From the NCBI GenBank assembly GCA_026985675.1, contig JALSPZ010000203.1, positions 1 through 34,163 on the forward strand: a stretch of DNA of 34,163 nucleotides, read 5' to 3'. The notes beneath the pieces were generated by a model. That model was not told where the DNA came from and did no database searches. It saw nothing but the letters and a program-made list of their open reading frames with translations. A program made the translations under genes and the position numbers. The DNA comes from Flavobacteriales bacterium. Lineage in GTDB: Bacteria > Bacteroidota > Bacteroidia > Flavobacteriales > Flavobacteriaceae. Below, piece after piece: positions 10,149 to 18,811 of the stretch; within the stretch, counting starts at the first letter, position 1, and each line of letters opens with the position of its first letter.

Positions 10149-11018
10149 ATGGAAAAATCAAAGAATCAAAAAAAATCAAAGTTCATAAAAAAACTAACCG
10201 ATCATTACAGGTTATTGATTATAAATGAGGATACTTATGAAGAAAAATTAAATTTCAGATTAAATCGTCTGAATGTATATGTTTGGACTTCATTAATTGT
10301 TTTATTGTTGATTATCATTACTACTGTCTTAATAGCATTTACTCCTTTAAGAACTTATATTCCCGGCTATACTATTCCCGGATTAAAAAAAAAGGTAATC
10401 TCATTAAAAATTAAAACAGATTCTTTGGAAACGGAACTCAAAACTAATCAATATTATCTTAATCAATTAAAAAAAGTTTTAAATAATGAAATCAGTTTTG
10501 AAGAATTTGAACATAATTATAAAAAACGCTTTATTGTAAATCCCGACACATTAGACCTGGCGCCTGGAAAGATGGACTCTTTATTAAGAAAAGAAGTAGC
10601 GGAAAGAGAAAAATATTCTATTCGAGGAGCACAGAATAAAAAATTATATAATTTTATAAATCCGGTAACCGGAAATATTACCAATACATTTGATATTAAT
10701 AAAAAACATTTTGCTGTAGATATCGGTTTAAAACAAAATACACCCGTTAAATCAATTGCCAATGGTATTATACTTTTTTCTGATTGGACAAAAGATGCCG
10801 GATATAGCATCATTATACAACATCCGGGAAATATAATTTCTATTTATAAACACAATAAAAAATTATTGAGAAAAGCAGGAGATATAGTAAAACAAGGCGA
10901 AGTGATTGCAATTTCGGGAAATACCGGCGAAAAATCTTCCGGTCCGCATTTACATTTTGAATTATGGATTAATGGAAATCCTGTCAATCCGCTTAATTAT
11001 TTATCATTTAAAAAATAA
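10149..11018 (+). CDS. Membrane-anchored M23 peptidase
   Basis: M23 (LytM-type) peptidases cut peptide cross-links in peptidoglycan. The protein has a basic cytoplasmic N-terminus, one transmembrane helix (about residues 47-69), and a helical region (about 80-160) that may form a coiled coil. The C-terminal M23 domain has its zinc ligands intact: H187 and D191 in HFAVDIG, and H269 within GPHLHFE, with H267 as the second active-site histidine. It therefore looks catalytically competent, unlike degenerate EnvC or NlpD members. It is 289 residues long and the GH3-like gene begins 2 bp later, so the two share a transcript. The specific substrate bond cannot be read from sequence. Confidence 0.88.
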   Translation: MEKSKNQKKSKFIKKLTDHYRLLIINEDTYEEKLNFRLNRLNVYVWTSLIVLLLIIITTVLIAFTPLRTYIPGYTIPGLKKKVISLKIKTDSLETELKTNQYYLNQLKKVLNNEISFEEFEHNYKKRFIVNPDTLDLAPGKMDSLLRKEVAEREKYSIRGAQNKKLYNFINPVTGNITNTFDINKKHFAVDIGLKQNTPVKSIANGIILFSDWTKDAGYSIIIQHPGNIISIYKHNKKLLRKAGDIVKQGEVIAISGNTGEKSSGPHLHFELWINGNPVNPLNYLSFKK

Positions 11019-11020
11019 TT

Positions 11021-12523
11021 ATGACTTTAAAATCTTCACTGGCAAAAATTTATGCCCGGACAGTTATCAAACGAAATCGTAAATGGATAGAACAGCCTAT
11101 TAAAGCACAAGAAAATACTTTTCGATATTTATTGAGTAAAGCCGAAAACACGAAGTTTGGTAAAGAACACAATTTTAAAAAAATAAGCTCTTATGATGAT
11201 TTTAAGCAAAACGTTCCCCTTCAAGATTATGAAAGTTTTCGCCCTTATATCGAAGAAATAATAAACGGGGCGTATAATGTTCTTTGGCCTGGACGTCCGT
11301 TGTATTTTGCCAAAACTTCAGGAACTACTTCCGGAGCTAAATACATTCCCATCAGTAAAGCCTCTATGCCCTACCATATCATAGGAGCCAAACATGCCCT
11401 TTTACATTATATTTATGAAACCGGAAATGCCGATTTTGTCAACGGAAAAATGATCTTTTTACAAGGAAGTCCTGTCCTTGATAATATCGGAGGCATAAAA
11501 ACCGGTAGACTTTCCGGTATTGCTGCACATTATGTTCCAAGATATCTTCAAAAAAACCGAATGCCTTCATGGAAAACCAATATCATTGAAGATTGGGAAA
11601 CCAAAGTTAATGCAATAGTTGAAGAAACTATAAACGAAGATATGACGCTTATCAGCGGCATTCCCTCTTGGGTACAAACCTATTTTGAAAAACTCATCGA
11701 TAAAGCAGGAAAACCGGTAGGAGAAATATTTCCCCATTTTAATTTGTTTGTCTATGGCGGATTAAATTTTGAACCATACCGAAAAAAATTTGAACAATTG
11801 ATTGGTAGAAAAGTAAACAGTATTGAACTATTTCCTGCTTCGGAAGGATTTTTTGCATATCAAGACAAACCCGACAGAGATGATATGTTATTATTGACCA
11901 ATCACGGAATTTTTTACGAGTTTGTTCCTGCCAACCAAATATTTGATGAAAATCCCAAACGTATTTCATTAAAAGATGTGGAGACCGGTGTAAATTATGC
12001 ACTCATCCTAAATACCAATGCAGGACTTTGGGGATATAATATAGGCGATACCGTCATGTTTACTTCTACAAAGCCTTATCGTATAAAAGTTACGGGGAGA
12101 ATTAAACATTATATTTCAGCTTTTGGAGAACATGTCATTGCCAAAGAAGTGGAAACCGCTATGAAAACGGCTATGGAAAAAACCGGTGCAATTATTTCGG
12201 AATTTACAGTAGCTCCACAGGTTAATCCACTGGAAGGACTCCCCTATCATGAATGGTTGATTGAGTTTGAAAAGGAACCTGAAGATATCAATAAATTTAC
12301 ACAAATTCTAGAAGAAAGTATGCTACAACAAAATCCGTATTACAAAGACTTAATCCAAGGAAAAATCTTACGTGCATTGGTTATTTCCAAAGTCAAAAAA
12401 TCCGGTTTTGACCAATATATGAAATCCATAGGTAAATTGGGTGGACAAAACAAAATTCCAAGACTTTCCGATAACAGAAAAATTGCAACGGGTTTGGAAA
12501 AAATGGATTTGATTATAAAATAA
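11021..12523 (+). CDS. GH3-family acyl-adenylating enzyme
   Basis: Plant GH3 proteins adenylate carboxylic acids such as auxin or jasmonate and join them to amino acids. Bacterial homologues are common in Bacteroidota, but their substrates are mostly unknown. The 500-residue protein has the ATP-binding motif FAKTSGTTSGAKYIP (about residues 94-108), the FPASEGFFA segment, and a C-terminal domain with the hinge region VTGRIKHYISAFGEHV. It is probably cytosolic, as no signal peptide is seen. It starts 2 bp after the M23 peptidase gene. The link to cell-wall turnover suggested by that neighbour is only inference. The plant family name should not be taken as function. Confidence 0.85.
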   Translation: MTLKSSLAKIYARTVIKRNRKWIEQPIKAQENTFRYLLSKAENTKFGKEHNFKKISSYDDFKQNVPLQDYESFRPYIEEIINGAYNVLWPGRPLYFAKTSGTTSGAKYIPISKASMPYHIIGAKHALLHYIYETGNADFVNGKMIFLQGSPVLDNIGGIKTGRLSGIAAHYVPRYLQKNRMPSWKTNIIEDWETKVNAIVEETINEDMTLISGIPSWVQTYFEKLIDKAGKPVGEIFPHFNLFVYGGLNFEPYRKKFEQLIGRKVNSIELFPASEGFFAYQDKPDRDDMLLLTNHGIFYEFVPANQIFDENPKRISLKDVETGVNYALILNTNAGLWGYNIGDTVMFTSTKPYRIKVTGRIKHYISAFGEHVIAKEVETAMKTAMEKTGAIISEFTVAPQVNPLEGLPYHEWLIEFEKEPEDINKFTQILEESMLQQNPYYKDLIQGKILRALVISKVKKSGFDQYMKSIGKLGGQNKIPRLSDNRKIATGLEKMDLIIK

Positions 12524-12550
12524 AAGCTCCATTTTTCAATGGAGCTTTTA
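12522..12550. terminator. Bidirectional terminator between GH3-like and DUF2147 genes
   Basis: An 11-bp perfect stem AAAAGCTCCAT/ATGGAGCTTTT (12522-12532 with 12539-12549, 6-nt loop) lies between convergent genes. U-rich tails exist in both directions. Confidence 0.82.
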
Positions 12551-12564
12551 TAAAAAATTTTCAA

Positions 12565-12993
12565 TTATTTAACTCTATACCAATATTGAGTTCTTCCCAA
12601 CAAAGAAAAACCGATGTAACCTCTAACTTTGAGCTTATCAGGTTCCTCCAATTTGATATAGCAACTGTAAGTTTTTCCGTTTTTAGGATCCATTATTTCT
12701 CCATCTTCATATTCATCACCGTCTTTTTCAAGATCTTTGAGAATAACCAACCCAATAATATTCTTATTTTTGTATTTGGTCTCACAAGTTCTACAAACTC
12801 CGTCTTTATTTTCTTCGGTTAATAATTCAACAATTTTTCCATAATATTTATTGCCTTCTTTATAGATTTCAATAATAGACTTGGGTTTTCCGGTTTCATC
12901 GTCTATTGTTTTCCATTTTCCAATGACATCTTGCGCTTGTGTTGCAAACGAAAAAGCAAATATTGCTAATAAATTTAAAATTAATTTTTTCAT
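12565..12993 (-). CDS. DUF2147 secreted protein
   Basis: This is a small exported protein of unknown function. Residues 1-20 form a signal peptide ending in ATQAQ, a typical Bacteroidota cleavage site. The mature part starts DVIGKWKTIDDETGKPKSII, which is the DUF2147 pattern. It continues with YYGKIVEL, a CRTC pair, an NG.TYSCYIKL strand, and a closing RGYIGFSLLGRTQYWYR, as expected for a lipocalin-like beta-barrel fold. The 142-residue length is normal. It stands alone, convergent with the GH3-like gene, and no function should be inferred from its neighbours. Confidence 0.87.
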   Translation of the reverse strand: MKKLILNLLAIFAFSFATQAQDVIGKWKTIDDETGKPKSIIEIYKEGNKYYGKIVELLTEENKDGVCRTCETKYKNKNIIGLVILKDLEKDGDEYEDGEIMDPKNGKTYSCYIKLEEPDKLKVRGYIGFSLLGRTQYWYRVK

Positions 12994-13059
12994 AAGGTTA
13001 ATTTTGAATGTTAAATATATAAAATCTTTTAAAATAATCCAAATTTCATACCAAATGAA

Positions 13060-14337
13060 TTAATTTTCAACCAAAGAACCGACAACTTTATCAATCACAC
13101 CAACAAAAATATCTTTCAATCGATGTGTGCTTACTGCTTCTTTCAAAGCATCAATCGGAAGTATTCCTTCTTTATTCAAAACATAAGTAACCGCTGCCAA
13201 AGCCATACTTTTTCGATTGGCAAGTCTTGAAAACGGAACTTTTATAAGCGCCGGAAATTCTTGCTCCAACTCAGGTGTAACCAATTTTTCTTCAATGTAT
13301 ATTTTAGCTTCGGGATGTAATTTTTTTCTGACTTTATCCAAACCGTCTTGTGTTACAATTATAAAGTAGTCCGGTTTATCCAAGCCGGTATAATTGATTT
13401 TCTTTTGATCAAAAATTACTTCCGCTACTGAAAATCCTGTTCCTACCGTAATCGGATATTCTCCTTTCATTGTAGCTTCCAAACCTGAAAAAATTCCTGC
13501 CATTGCCAAATATTTTGCAGCGGATTGCACGCCTCCTCCGGCAGAACCGGCAATTAAAATTCCTTTTCTTTCTTTTAAATCCGAATCATATTTCTTTTGA
13601 ATTACAAGACTCTTATCAATCAATGATTGGGTTTGATTATCTCTAATTTGAGTTGCCGGACGTTCATGTTCCAAAATATTTTCTTCTTCAATCACCTCTA
13701 CCAATTCATTCATTCGTTTCATTCCGTAAGAAGGGCATAAACTGGCGGCTTCGACAATTGTAAAACCTTCGGTTTCAATAGCTTTTTTCAGAGTTTCTTT
13801 TATCTTGTTTGGGGCATTTACACGAACCGCCATTCTTGCTCCTGATGCATAAGCCAATTGAATTACGTCAAAAGGAGGTATATCTTGTTCAAAATCAATA
13901 ATTTCCTTATATTTTTGCGTAGATAAACCACTGATTTGTCCACCGGTCATTCCATAGAGCAAATTATTCAAAACAATCAAAGTCATATCAACATTACGAC
14001 GGGCAGCTTCCAAAATATGTTGCAATCCAATGGTTGCTCCACCGTCTCCGATGAAAGTAATGACTTTTTTTCCTTTGTTTTGATTAAGTCCCATAGCCAC
14101 TCCCAATCCTAATGCTGGAGAGCGTCCATGCAATCCGTGAATGGTATGTGTAGCAAAAAGCGGGTCTATCAATCCGCTACAACCGATATCACTCACAACC
14201 ACTACATCATTGGGACCATAATTCAATTCTTGCAATGCTTTATTTAGTGCATTTATAGTAATTCCGTGTCCACAACCGGGACAAAATGGAAATTTCTTAT
14301 CGGTTAAATAATTTGTTTTAGGTTTATTAGTTGTCAT
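13060..14337 (-). CDS. 2-oxoacid:ferredoxin oxidoreductase, fused beta-gamma subunit
   Basis: These enzymes oxidatively decarboxylate 2-oxoacids to acyl-CoA, using thiamine diphosphate and Fe-S clusters. Residues 1-230 are the beta subunit: CPGCGH (C19, C22), C53 and C201 are the expected [4Fe-4S] ligands, and GDGGATIG with LNNLLYGMTGGQ is the thiamine diphosphate site. After a linker, about residues 255-425 are a gamma (acceptor-oxidoreductase) domain, starting GILIAGSAGGGVQ. In the common KorAB enzyme the gamma domain is fused to alpha, so this arrangement is different. The alpha gene precedes it by 12 bp on the same strand. Substrate is uncertain: 2-oxoglutarate (Oor/Kor type) or branched-chain 2-oxoacids (Vor type). 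No separate ferredoxin-like delta subunit is present. Confidence 0.88.
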   Translation of the reverse strand: MTTNKPKTNYLTDKKFPFCPGCGHGITINALNKALQELNYGPNDVVVVSDIGCSGLIDPLFATHTIHGLHGRSPALGLGVAMGLNQNKGKKVITFIGDGGATIGLQHILEAARRNVDMTLIVLNNLLYGMTGGQISGLSTQKYKEIIDFEQDIPPFDVIQLAYASGARMAVRVNAPNKIKETLKKAIETEGFTIVEAASLCPSYGMKRMNELVEVIEEENILEHERPATQIRDNQTQSLIDKSLVIQKKYDSDLKERKGILIAGSAGGGVQSAAKYLAMAGIFSGLEATMKGEYPITVGTGFSVAEVIFDQKKINYTGLDKPDYFIIVTQDGLDKVRKKLHPEAKIYIEEKLVTPELEQEFPALIKVPFSRLANRKSMALAAVTYVLNKEGILPIDALKEAVSTHRLKDIFVGVIDKVVGSLVEN

Positions 14338-14349
14338 TTTGATAATTTT

Positions 14350-15465
14350 TTAAACAAATGCTTGTATGATTTCTTCAGGAGTTATCATATTTCCCATTTT
14401 ATTAACTTGTTTTATATTTTTTACGGGTTTTACACCATATAAAATTTCTTTGAATTGTCCATTTAAATTTTCTTCGGCTATTACAACTTGGGGATATTTT
14501 TCTATAATCTGATATATTTCATCGGAAACAGGAAGTAAAGATTTTACCACCAACAAATCTACTTTATCGCCATTTTCTCTCATTTGCCCGATAGCATCTC
14601 TTGCAGCATCAGCAGTAATTCCCCAAGTTACCAATAACTTTTGACTTCCTTCTTGCTTGTCCAAATCATAAAGTGTCAATTCATCTATACGTTTCATAAA
14701 TTTTTCTTGTAAACGTCGCGTATTAGCCAAAGCTTCGGGATCATTTTTTCGGATATTGGCATATTCATCATGAGTTGAAGCTGTAATTCTTACTTGGTGT
14801 TCGTCATTTCCCAGAGGAATAAAATCAGGCACCAAATTTTCTCCGGCTCTGTAAGGCACGTATTCACCTTGTATTTCCGGCATTTTTCTTTCGACTTTAT
14901 TTATAGGTTTCAACCGGTTAAGGTCAAAAGCTTTTTGATACATTACCATTTCTTTTGAAGTCAATAAGAAAACAGGTGTTCTAAAATTGATAGCGGTTTT
15001 AACGGCTTTTTCGGAAAGTTCCCACATATCTTCAAAACTCGAAGGAGAAAAGACCGGCACAGGATATCCTCCGGAAATAATTCCTTTTAATAAAGACAAA
15101 TCTCCTTGCGCTCCGGTTGTTGCCGAACCTGTGGAAGGTCCCAATCTTTGCGTTACGATGATTACCATAGGAAGTTCCATAGCAAAAGCCATATTGATAC
15201 TTTCCACCATCAAAGCAATTCCGGGAAATGCACTTGATGTTACCGGCAAACGTCCGGCTGCTGACATACCTGCCATCCATTGTAAAGTAGTAATTTCATC
15301 AGGGGCTGCATAAAACTGCGGAAATCTTTCTTTTCCGTAACGATACATCCAGTTGGAAGGAGTTATTGGATAAGCTACAAAAGTATCTGCTCCGGCTTGC
15401 ACCAATGCTTCAATCATCAGTTTTGAACCATCGGTAAGTGTTATTTTTTTTTCTATTGTTTCCAA
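14350..15465 (-). CDS. 2-oxoacid:ferredoxin oxidoreductase, alpha subunit
   Basis: This is the alpha subunit (pyrimidine-binding and transketolase C-terminal-like domains) of the same enzyme as the next gene. It shows VAYPITPSNWMYR near residue 30, EITTLQWMAGMSAAGRLPVT, the conserved RLGPSTGSATTGAQGDL, and a C-terminal domain beginning near LLVTWGITADAA. At 371 residues it has no gamma domain of its own. The start is TTG at 15465: the next in-frame codons upstream contain no ATG or GTG before a stop, and the first internal ATG would remove part of the domain. A -7 element at 15488-15495 supports this start. The gene lies 43 bp after hutH, but has its own promoter. Confidence 0.88.
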   Translation of the reverse strand: METIEKKITLTDGSKLMIEALVQAGADTFVAYPITPSNWMYRYGKERFPQFYAAPDEITTLQWMAGMSAAGRLPVTSSAFPGIALMVESINMAFAMELPMVIIVTQRLGPSTGSATTGAQGDLSLLKGIISGGYPVPVFSPSSFEDMWELSEKAVKTAINFRTPVFLLTSKEMVMYQKAFDLNRLKPINKVERKMPEIQGEYVPYRAGENLVPDFIPLGNDEHQVRITASTHDEYANIRKNDPEALANTRRLQEKFMKRIDELTLYDLDKQEGSQKLLVTWGITADAARDAIGQMRENGDKVDLLVVKSLLPVSDEIYQIIEKYPQVVIAEENLNGQFKEILYGVKPVKNIKQVNKMGNMITPEEIIQAFV

Positions 15466-15487
15466 AATTTTTCTTTTTATTAATTGT

Positions 15488-15495
15488 CAAATATA
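15488..15495 (-). promoter_or_regulatory. -7 element of the oxidoreductase operon
   Basis: TATATTTG on the minus strand matches TAnnTTTG. It lies in the 43-bp gap after hutH and 22 bp before the TTG start of the alpha gene. Confidence 0.5.
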
Positions 15496-15508
15496 TAGAT
15501 ATTTTTAT

Positions 15509-17017
15509 TTATAATTCCAATAAAGTTTCGTCAACTTGTATATTTTTTAAAAATTTTATACTTTCTTCTATATCAGGATATAAAAAACGATCTTTATCAA
15601 TGAAAGTAACTTGTTCTCGATAAGATTTCAAGATATTTTGCAACAATTCGGAAGTTTTTTTGTTTCTAAAATCCATTGCTTGGGCAGCAGTTAACAATTC
15701 AATAGCCAATACTTTGTAAACATTTTCTAGTACTTCAAAAGATTTTGTGGCGGCATTTGCTCCCATACTTACGTGGTCTTCTTGTCCGTTACTGGATTCG
15801 ATACTATCCACACTTGCTGGAGTTGATAATTGTTTATTTTGACTTACGGCACTTGCAGATGCATATTGCGGTATCATCAAACCGGAATTTAGACCGGGTT
15901 CATTTATTAAAAATGGTGGAAGTCCTCTTTTGCCTGAAATTAATTGATAAGTTCTTCTTTCAGAAATATTGGCAATCTCACTCATAGCAATAGATAACAT
16001 ATCCAATGAAAGTGCCAAGGGTTGACCGTGAAAATTTCCACCGGAAATTATCCTGTCTTCATCGGGAAAAATCAAAGGATTATCTGTAACCGAATTTATT
16101 TCATTGATTATCGTACGTTCTACATAAGTTACGGCATCTTTACTTGCTCCGTGTACTTGTGGAATACATCTAAAAGAATAAGGGTCTTGCACGTGTTTTT
16201 TGGGTTGAGCTATCAATTGACTTCCTTCCAGTATTTCTTTTATGATTTTAGCAGTATGAATTTGACCAGCATGAGGACGAAGGTTTTGTACCAGTTCGTC
16301 AAAGGGTTCTATTCTCCCATCAAAAACATCCAATGAAAGTGCGGCAATCATATCGGACAAATAGAGTAATTTTTTTGCTCTAAATAAATTAAACACTCCA
16401 TATGCAGACATGAATTGTGTACCATTGAGCAAAGCTAATCCTTCTTTGGCTTGAAAACTTATTTTTTTCCAACCCAATTTCTTTAAAATTTCTTCTCCGG
16501 AATAAATCTTATCCCGATATCTAACTTTTCCTTCACCTATTAAGGGTAAAGACAGATGAGCCAAAGGAACCAAGTCTCCCGAAGCCCCTAAGGAACCTTG
16601 CTTGTAAACAATAGGATAAACTTCTTGATTATAAAAATTTATCAACAATTCGACTGTTTCCAGTTGTACGCCCGAATGTCCTTTAGAAAGAGACAAAATT
16701 TTTAATAATAACATTAGTTTAACTATATCGACGGGGACTTCATCGCCAATACCGCAAGCATGACTTTTAACCAAATTTTCTTGTAATTCATTGATTTGTT
16801 TATCATCAATTTTGATATTATGCAAAGCTCCAAAACCGGTATTTATTCCATATAAAGGACCTTCGGTTCTTTTAAGTTTTCCATCCAGATATTTGCGGGC
16901 TTTTATTATTTTAAGTTTGCTTTCGTCGGACAATTTTAACTTTTTGTTTTCGGAATATATTTCCCAAAGCTTTTTTAAATCCAAAAAATCAGAATTTATA
17001 ATATGAAAAGTTTCCAC
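15509..17017 (-). CDS. hutH: Histidine ammonia-lyase
   Basis: HutH removes ammonia from histidine to give urocanate, the first step of histidine breakdown to glutamate. The 502-residue protein has the MIO cofactor triad Ala145-Ser146-Gly147 in GSLGASGDLVPLAH, the catalytic tyrosine in YGINTGFG (Tyr56), and NLVKSHACGIG, where SH is usual for histidine-specific enzymes. The start is GTG at 17017; an in-frame stop lies just upstream and no ATG is near. hutU, hutI and hutG are not beside it, which is common in Flavobacteriia. Tyrosine or phenylalanine lyases of the same family are less likely on the substrate-site motif but cannot be fully excluded. Confidence 0.87.
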   Translation of the reverse strand: METFHIINSDFLDLKKLWEIYSENKKLKLSDESKLKIIKARKYLDGKLKRTEGPLYGINTGFGALHNIKIDDKQINELQENLVKSHACGIGDEVPVDIVKLMLLLKILSLSKGHSGVQLETVELLINFYNQEVYPIVYKQGSLGASGDLVPLAHLSLPLIGEGKVRYRDKIYSGEEILKKLGWKKISFQAKEGLALLNGTQFMSAYGVFNLFRAKKLLYLSDMIAALSLDVFDGRIEPFDELVQNLRPHAGQIHTAKIIKEILEGSQLIAQPKKHVQDPYSFRCIPQVHGASKDAVTYVERTIINEINSVTDNPLIFPDEDRIISGGNFHGQPLALSLDMLSIAMSEIANISERRTYQLISGKRGLPPFLINEPGLNSGLMIPQYASASAVSQNKQLSTPASVDSIESSNGQEDHVSMGANAATKSFEVLENVYKVLAIELLTAAQAMDFRNKKTSELLQNILKSYREQVTFIDKDRFLYPDIEESIKFLKNIQVDETLLEL

Positions 17018-17212
17018 GATTTTTTAATTTTTTTTGTCCGAAATATACAATTTTTATTGAATAAATTTATTGATAAAATTACTAAACTTTTATTACTTGA
17101 GGAAAGTTAGATAAAAAACTAAAACAATAGGTATTCTACTAAAAACTCACTTTAAACCCAAATGTATTTTTTTATTTATTGGTTAAACTATTCCTTGAAG
17201 ATTTTTGACAAT

Positions 17213-17244
17213 AAAAAAAACCGCAGGGAAAATCCTGCGGTTTT
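17213..17244 (-). terminator. Terminator after the cyclophilin-FKBP gene
   Basis: An 11-bp perfect stem (17217-17227 with 17234-17244, core CCGCAGG/CCTGCGG, 6-nt loop) is followed on the minus strand by eight T. It ends transcription arriving from the gene at 17266. Confidence 0.88.
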
Positions 17245-17265
17245 AATAAAGGGATAATATTGTGT

Positions 17266-18216
17266 TTATTGTTCGGCTTTAACCAATTCCACATCAAAAA
17301 CCAAATTTGCATTGGGAGGTATAACACCTCCGGCACCTGATTCTCCATAAGCCAAGTAAGACGGTATAACGAATGTTGCTTTGTCTCCTTCTTCCAATAA
17401 TCGAATACCTTCATCCCAGCCGGGGATTACATAACCTACCCCAATCGGAAATTCAATAGGTTCTCCTCGACCATAGGAATTATCAAAGACTGTTCCGTCT
17501 TCTAATTTTCCGATATAATGAACCGCTACATTTTTTCCTTTGACAGGTTTTATTCCACTACCGGATTTATGAGTAATTTTGTAATATAAACCCGACTTCG
17601 TTTTTTCAAATCCTTCGGTTAATTTTTTCATTTTTGCTTCAGCTTCCGCTTTAGCTTTTTTTATTCTTTCTTCTTTAGCGGCATTAAATTTTTTAAACTC
17701 TTCAGGAGCATCAAATTTTTCGGCTTCCTCTCCCACTCTGATAATTTCCACGGATTCAATTTTATCTCCTTGTTTAATATTGTTTACTACATCTTGACCT
17801 TCAATAACCTTTCCGAAAACCGTATGTTTCCCATCTAACCAAGGAGTTGCTTCGTGAGTGATAAAAAATTGACTTCCATTGGTTCCGGGTCCTGCATTTG
17901 CCATTGATAAAACCCCTGCCGAATCATGTTTTAAATCGGGATGGATTTCATCATCAAATTTATAACCGGGTCCACCCGCTCCTGTTCCCGTAGGATCACC
18001 TCCTTGAATCATAAAATTGTCAATCACACGATGAAAAGTAATTCCATCATAATATTTTTTTCCTTTGTAAGCATCGGTGACATCAGGATGATTTCCCTCT
18101 GCCAATGCTACAAAGTTTGCTACTGTTCCGGGGGTTTTATCATATGCTAATTTTGCTACGATATCTCCTTTATTGGTTTTAATTTTGGCATATAGCCCAT
18201 TATCTAATTTTCCCAT
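17266..18216 (-). CDS. Cyclophilin-FKBP fusion peptidylprolyl isomerase
   Basis: One protein carries two unrelated proline isomerase folds. Residues 1 to about 165 are a cyclophilin, with [25 protein letters not shown] and [12 protein letters not shown]. About 165-205 is an A/K/E-rich helical linker. About 206-316 is an FKBP domain, with [27 protein letters not shown] and a closing [19 protein letters not shown]. Active-site residues of both domains look intact. No signal peptide is present, so it should act in the cytoplasm. Dual-family immunophilins of this cyclophilin-first order are known from flavobacteria. It is monocistronic, between its terminator and that of the DUF1931 gene. Client proteins are unknown. 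Confidence 0.93.
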   Translation of the reverse strand: MGKLDNGLYAKIKTNKGDIVAKLAYDKTPGTVANFVALAEGNHPDVTDAYKGKKYYDGITFHRVIDNFMIQGGDPTGTGAGGPGYKFDDEIHPDLKHDSAGVLSMANAGPGTNGSQFFITHEATPWLDGKHTVFGKVIEGQDVVNNIKQGDKIESVEIIRVGEEAEKFDAPEEFKKFNAAKEERIKKAKAEAEAKMKKLTEGFEKTKSGLYYKITHKSGSGIKPVKGKNVAVHYIGKLEDGTVFDNSYGRGEPIEFPIGVGYVIPGWDEGIRLLEEGDKATFVIPSYLAYGESGAGGVIPPNANLVFDVELVKAEQ

Positions 18217-18230
18217 AAATATTCAAGTTT

Positions 18231-18265
18231 AAAAAAGTCAAAGCAATGACAATGCTTTGACTTTT
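18231..18265 (-). terminator. Terminator after the DUF1931 gene
   Basis: A 13-bp perfect stem AAAAGTCAAAGCA/TGCTTTGACTTTT (18233-18245 with 18253-18265, 7-nt loop) has a T run on the minus strand. Confidence 0.85.
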
Positions 18266-18302
18266 GTTATTTAATTTCAGTGCATATTTGATATTATACT
18301 TT

Positions 18303-18752
18303 TTAAAGTAAAGTTTCAAAAATAGCCTTTGCTCTTTCCCAATGAGAAGTTTGAGGATTTTTGAGTTTAGGTTCAATAGTCTTGAAAGTTTTAATCAGGG
18401 CAATCAAAATACCTCCTGCGATATTGGGAAGTTCTTGTTCAACATCTTCACCAATTTCATATTTTAAAGGAGGATAATTTGTAATTGCTTCTAAAATTCC
18501 TGCTAAATCCAATTCTTCATTCAAATCCCTGAACTCTTGAATTTGTTTCTCTAATCCTTCTGTAATGGGAAGGTCTGTATACCACAATACATCTCTTCCA
18601 TTTAATGAAGCATTTTTCATTCCTACTACTAATAGTCTATAAATAGCTTCATTCGTAAAATCATAGATTCTTTTGACATCTGATTTATCAATGTCCATGC
18701 TTCCTGCTTTTCTAAAAAAAGCCTCAAATTTTGAAATTCCAATTACTGACAT
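18303..18752 (-). CDS. DUF1931 family protein (bacterial double histone fold)
   Basis: The sequence matches my recollection of DUF1931 proteins from Thermus and Aquifex, whose structures show a tandem histone fold in one chain. Repeat one is about residues 6-63 (SKFEAFFRKAGSMDIDKSDV, then NGRDVLWYTDLPIT). Repeat two is about 64-149 (EDVEQELPNIAGGILIALIK). The 149-residue length fits. It is not strongly basic, so general DNA wrapping like archaeal histones is not assured. Function is unknown. The gene has its own -7 element (18778-18785) and terminator, so it appears monocistronic. No signal peptide; cytoplasmic. Confidence 0.82.
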   Translation of the reverse strand: MSVIGISKFEAFFRKAGSMDIDKSDVKRIYDFTNEAIYRLLVVGMKNASLNGRDVLWYTDLPITEGLEKQIQEFRDLNEELDLAGILEAITNYPPLKYEIGEDVEQELPNIAGGILIALIKTFKTIEPKLKNPQTSHWERAKAIFETLL

Positions 18753-18777
18753 AAATTTTTTTGTTTAAAGTTTGATG

Positions 18778-18785
18778 CAAATATA
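18778..18785 (-). promoter_or_regulatory. -7 element of the DUF1931 gene
   Basis: TATATTTG on the minus strand matches TAnnTTTG and lies 25 bp before the ATG. Confidence 0.5.
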
Positions 18786-18811
18786 CAACATTCAAACAAC
18801 GAAGTCAATAT

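Noticed and set aside
15509-17017. Tyrosine ammonia-lyase for flexirubin-type pigment
   Set aside because: The substrate-site segment reads NLVKSHACGIG, typical of histidine lyases, and no pigment genes are nearby.
17172-17414. Minus-strand open frame overlapping the terminator and the FKBP domain end
   Set aside because: It crosses the terminator at 17213-17244 and lies in another frame of the isomerase gene.
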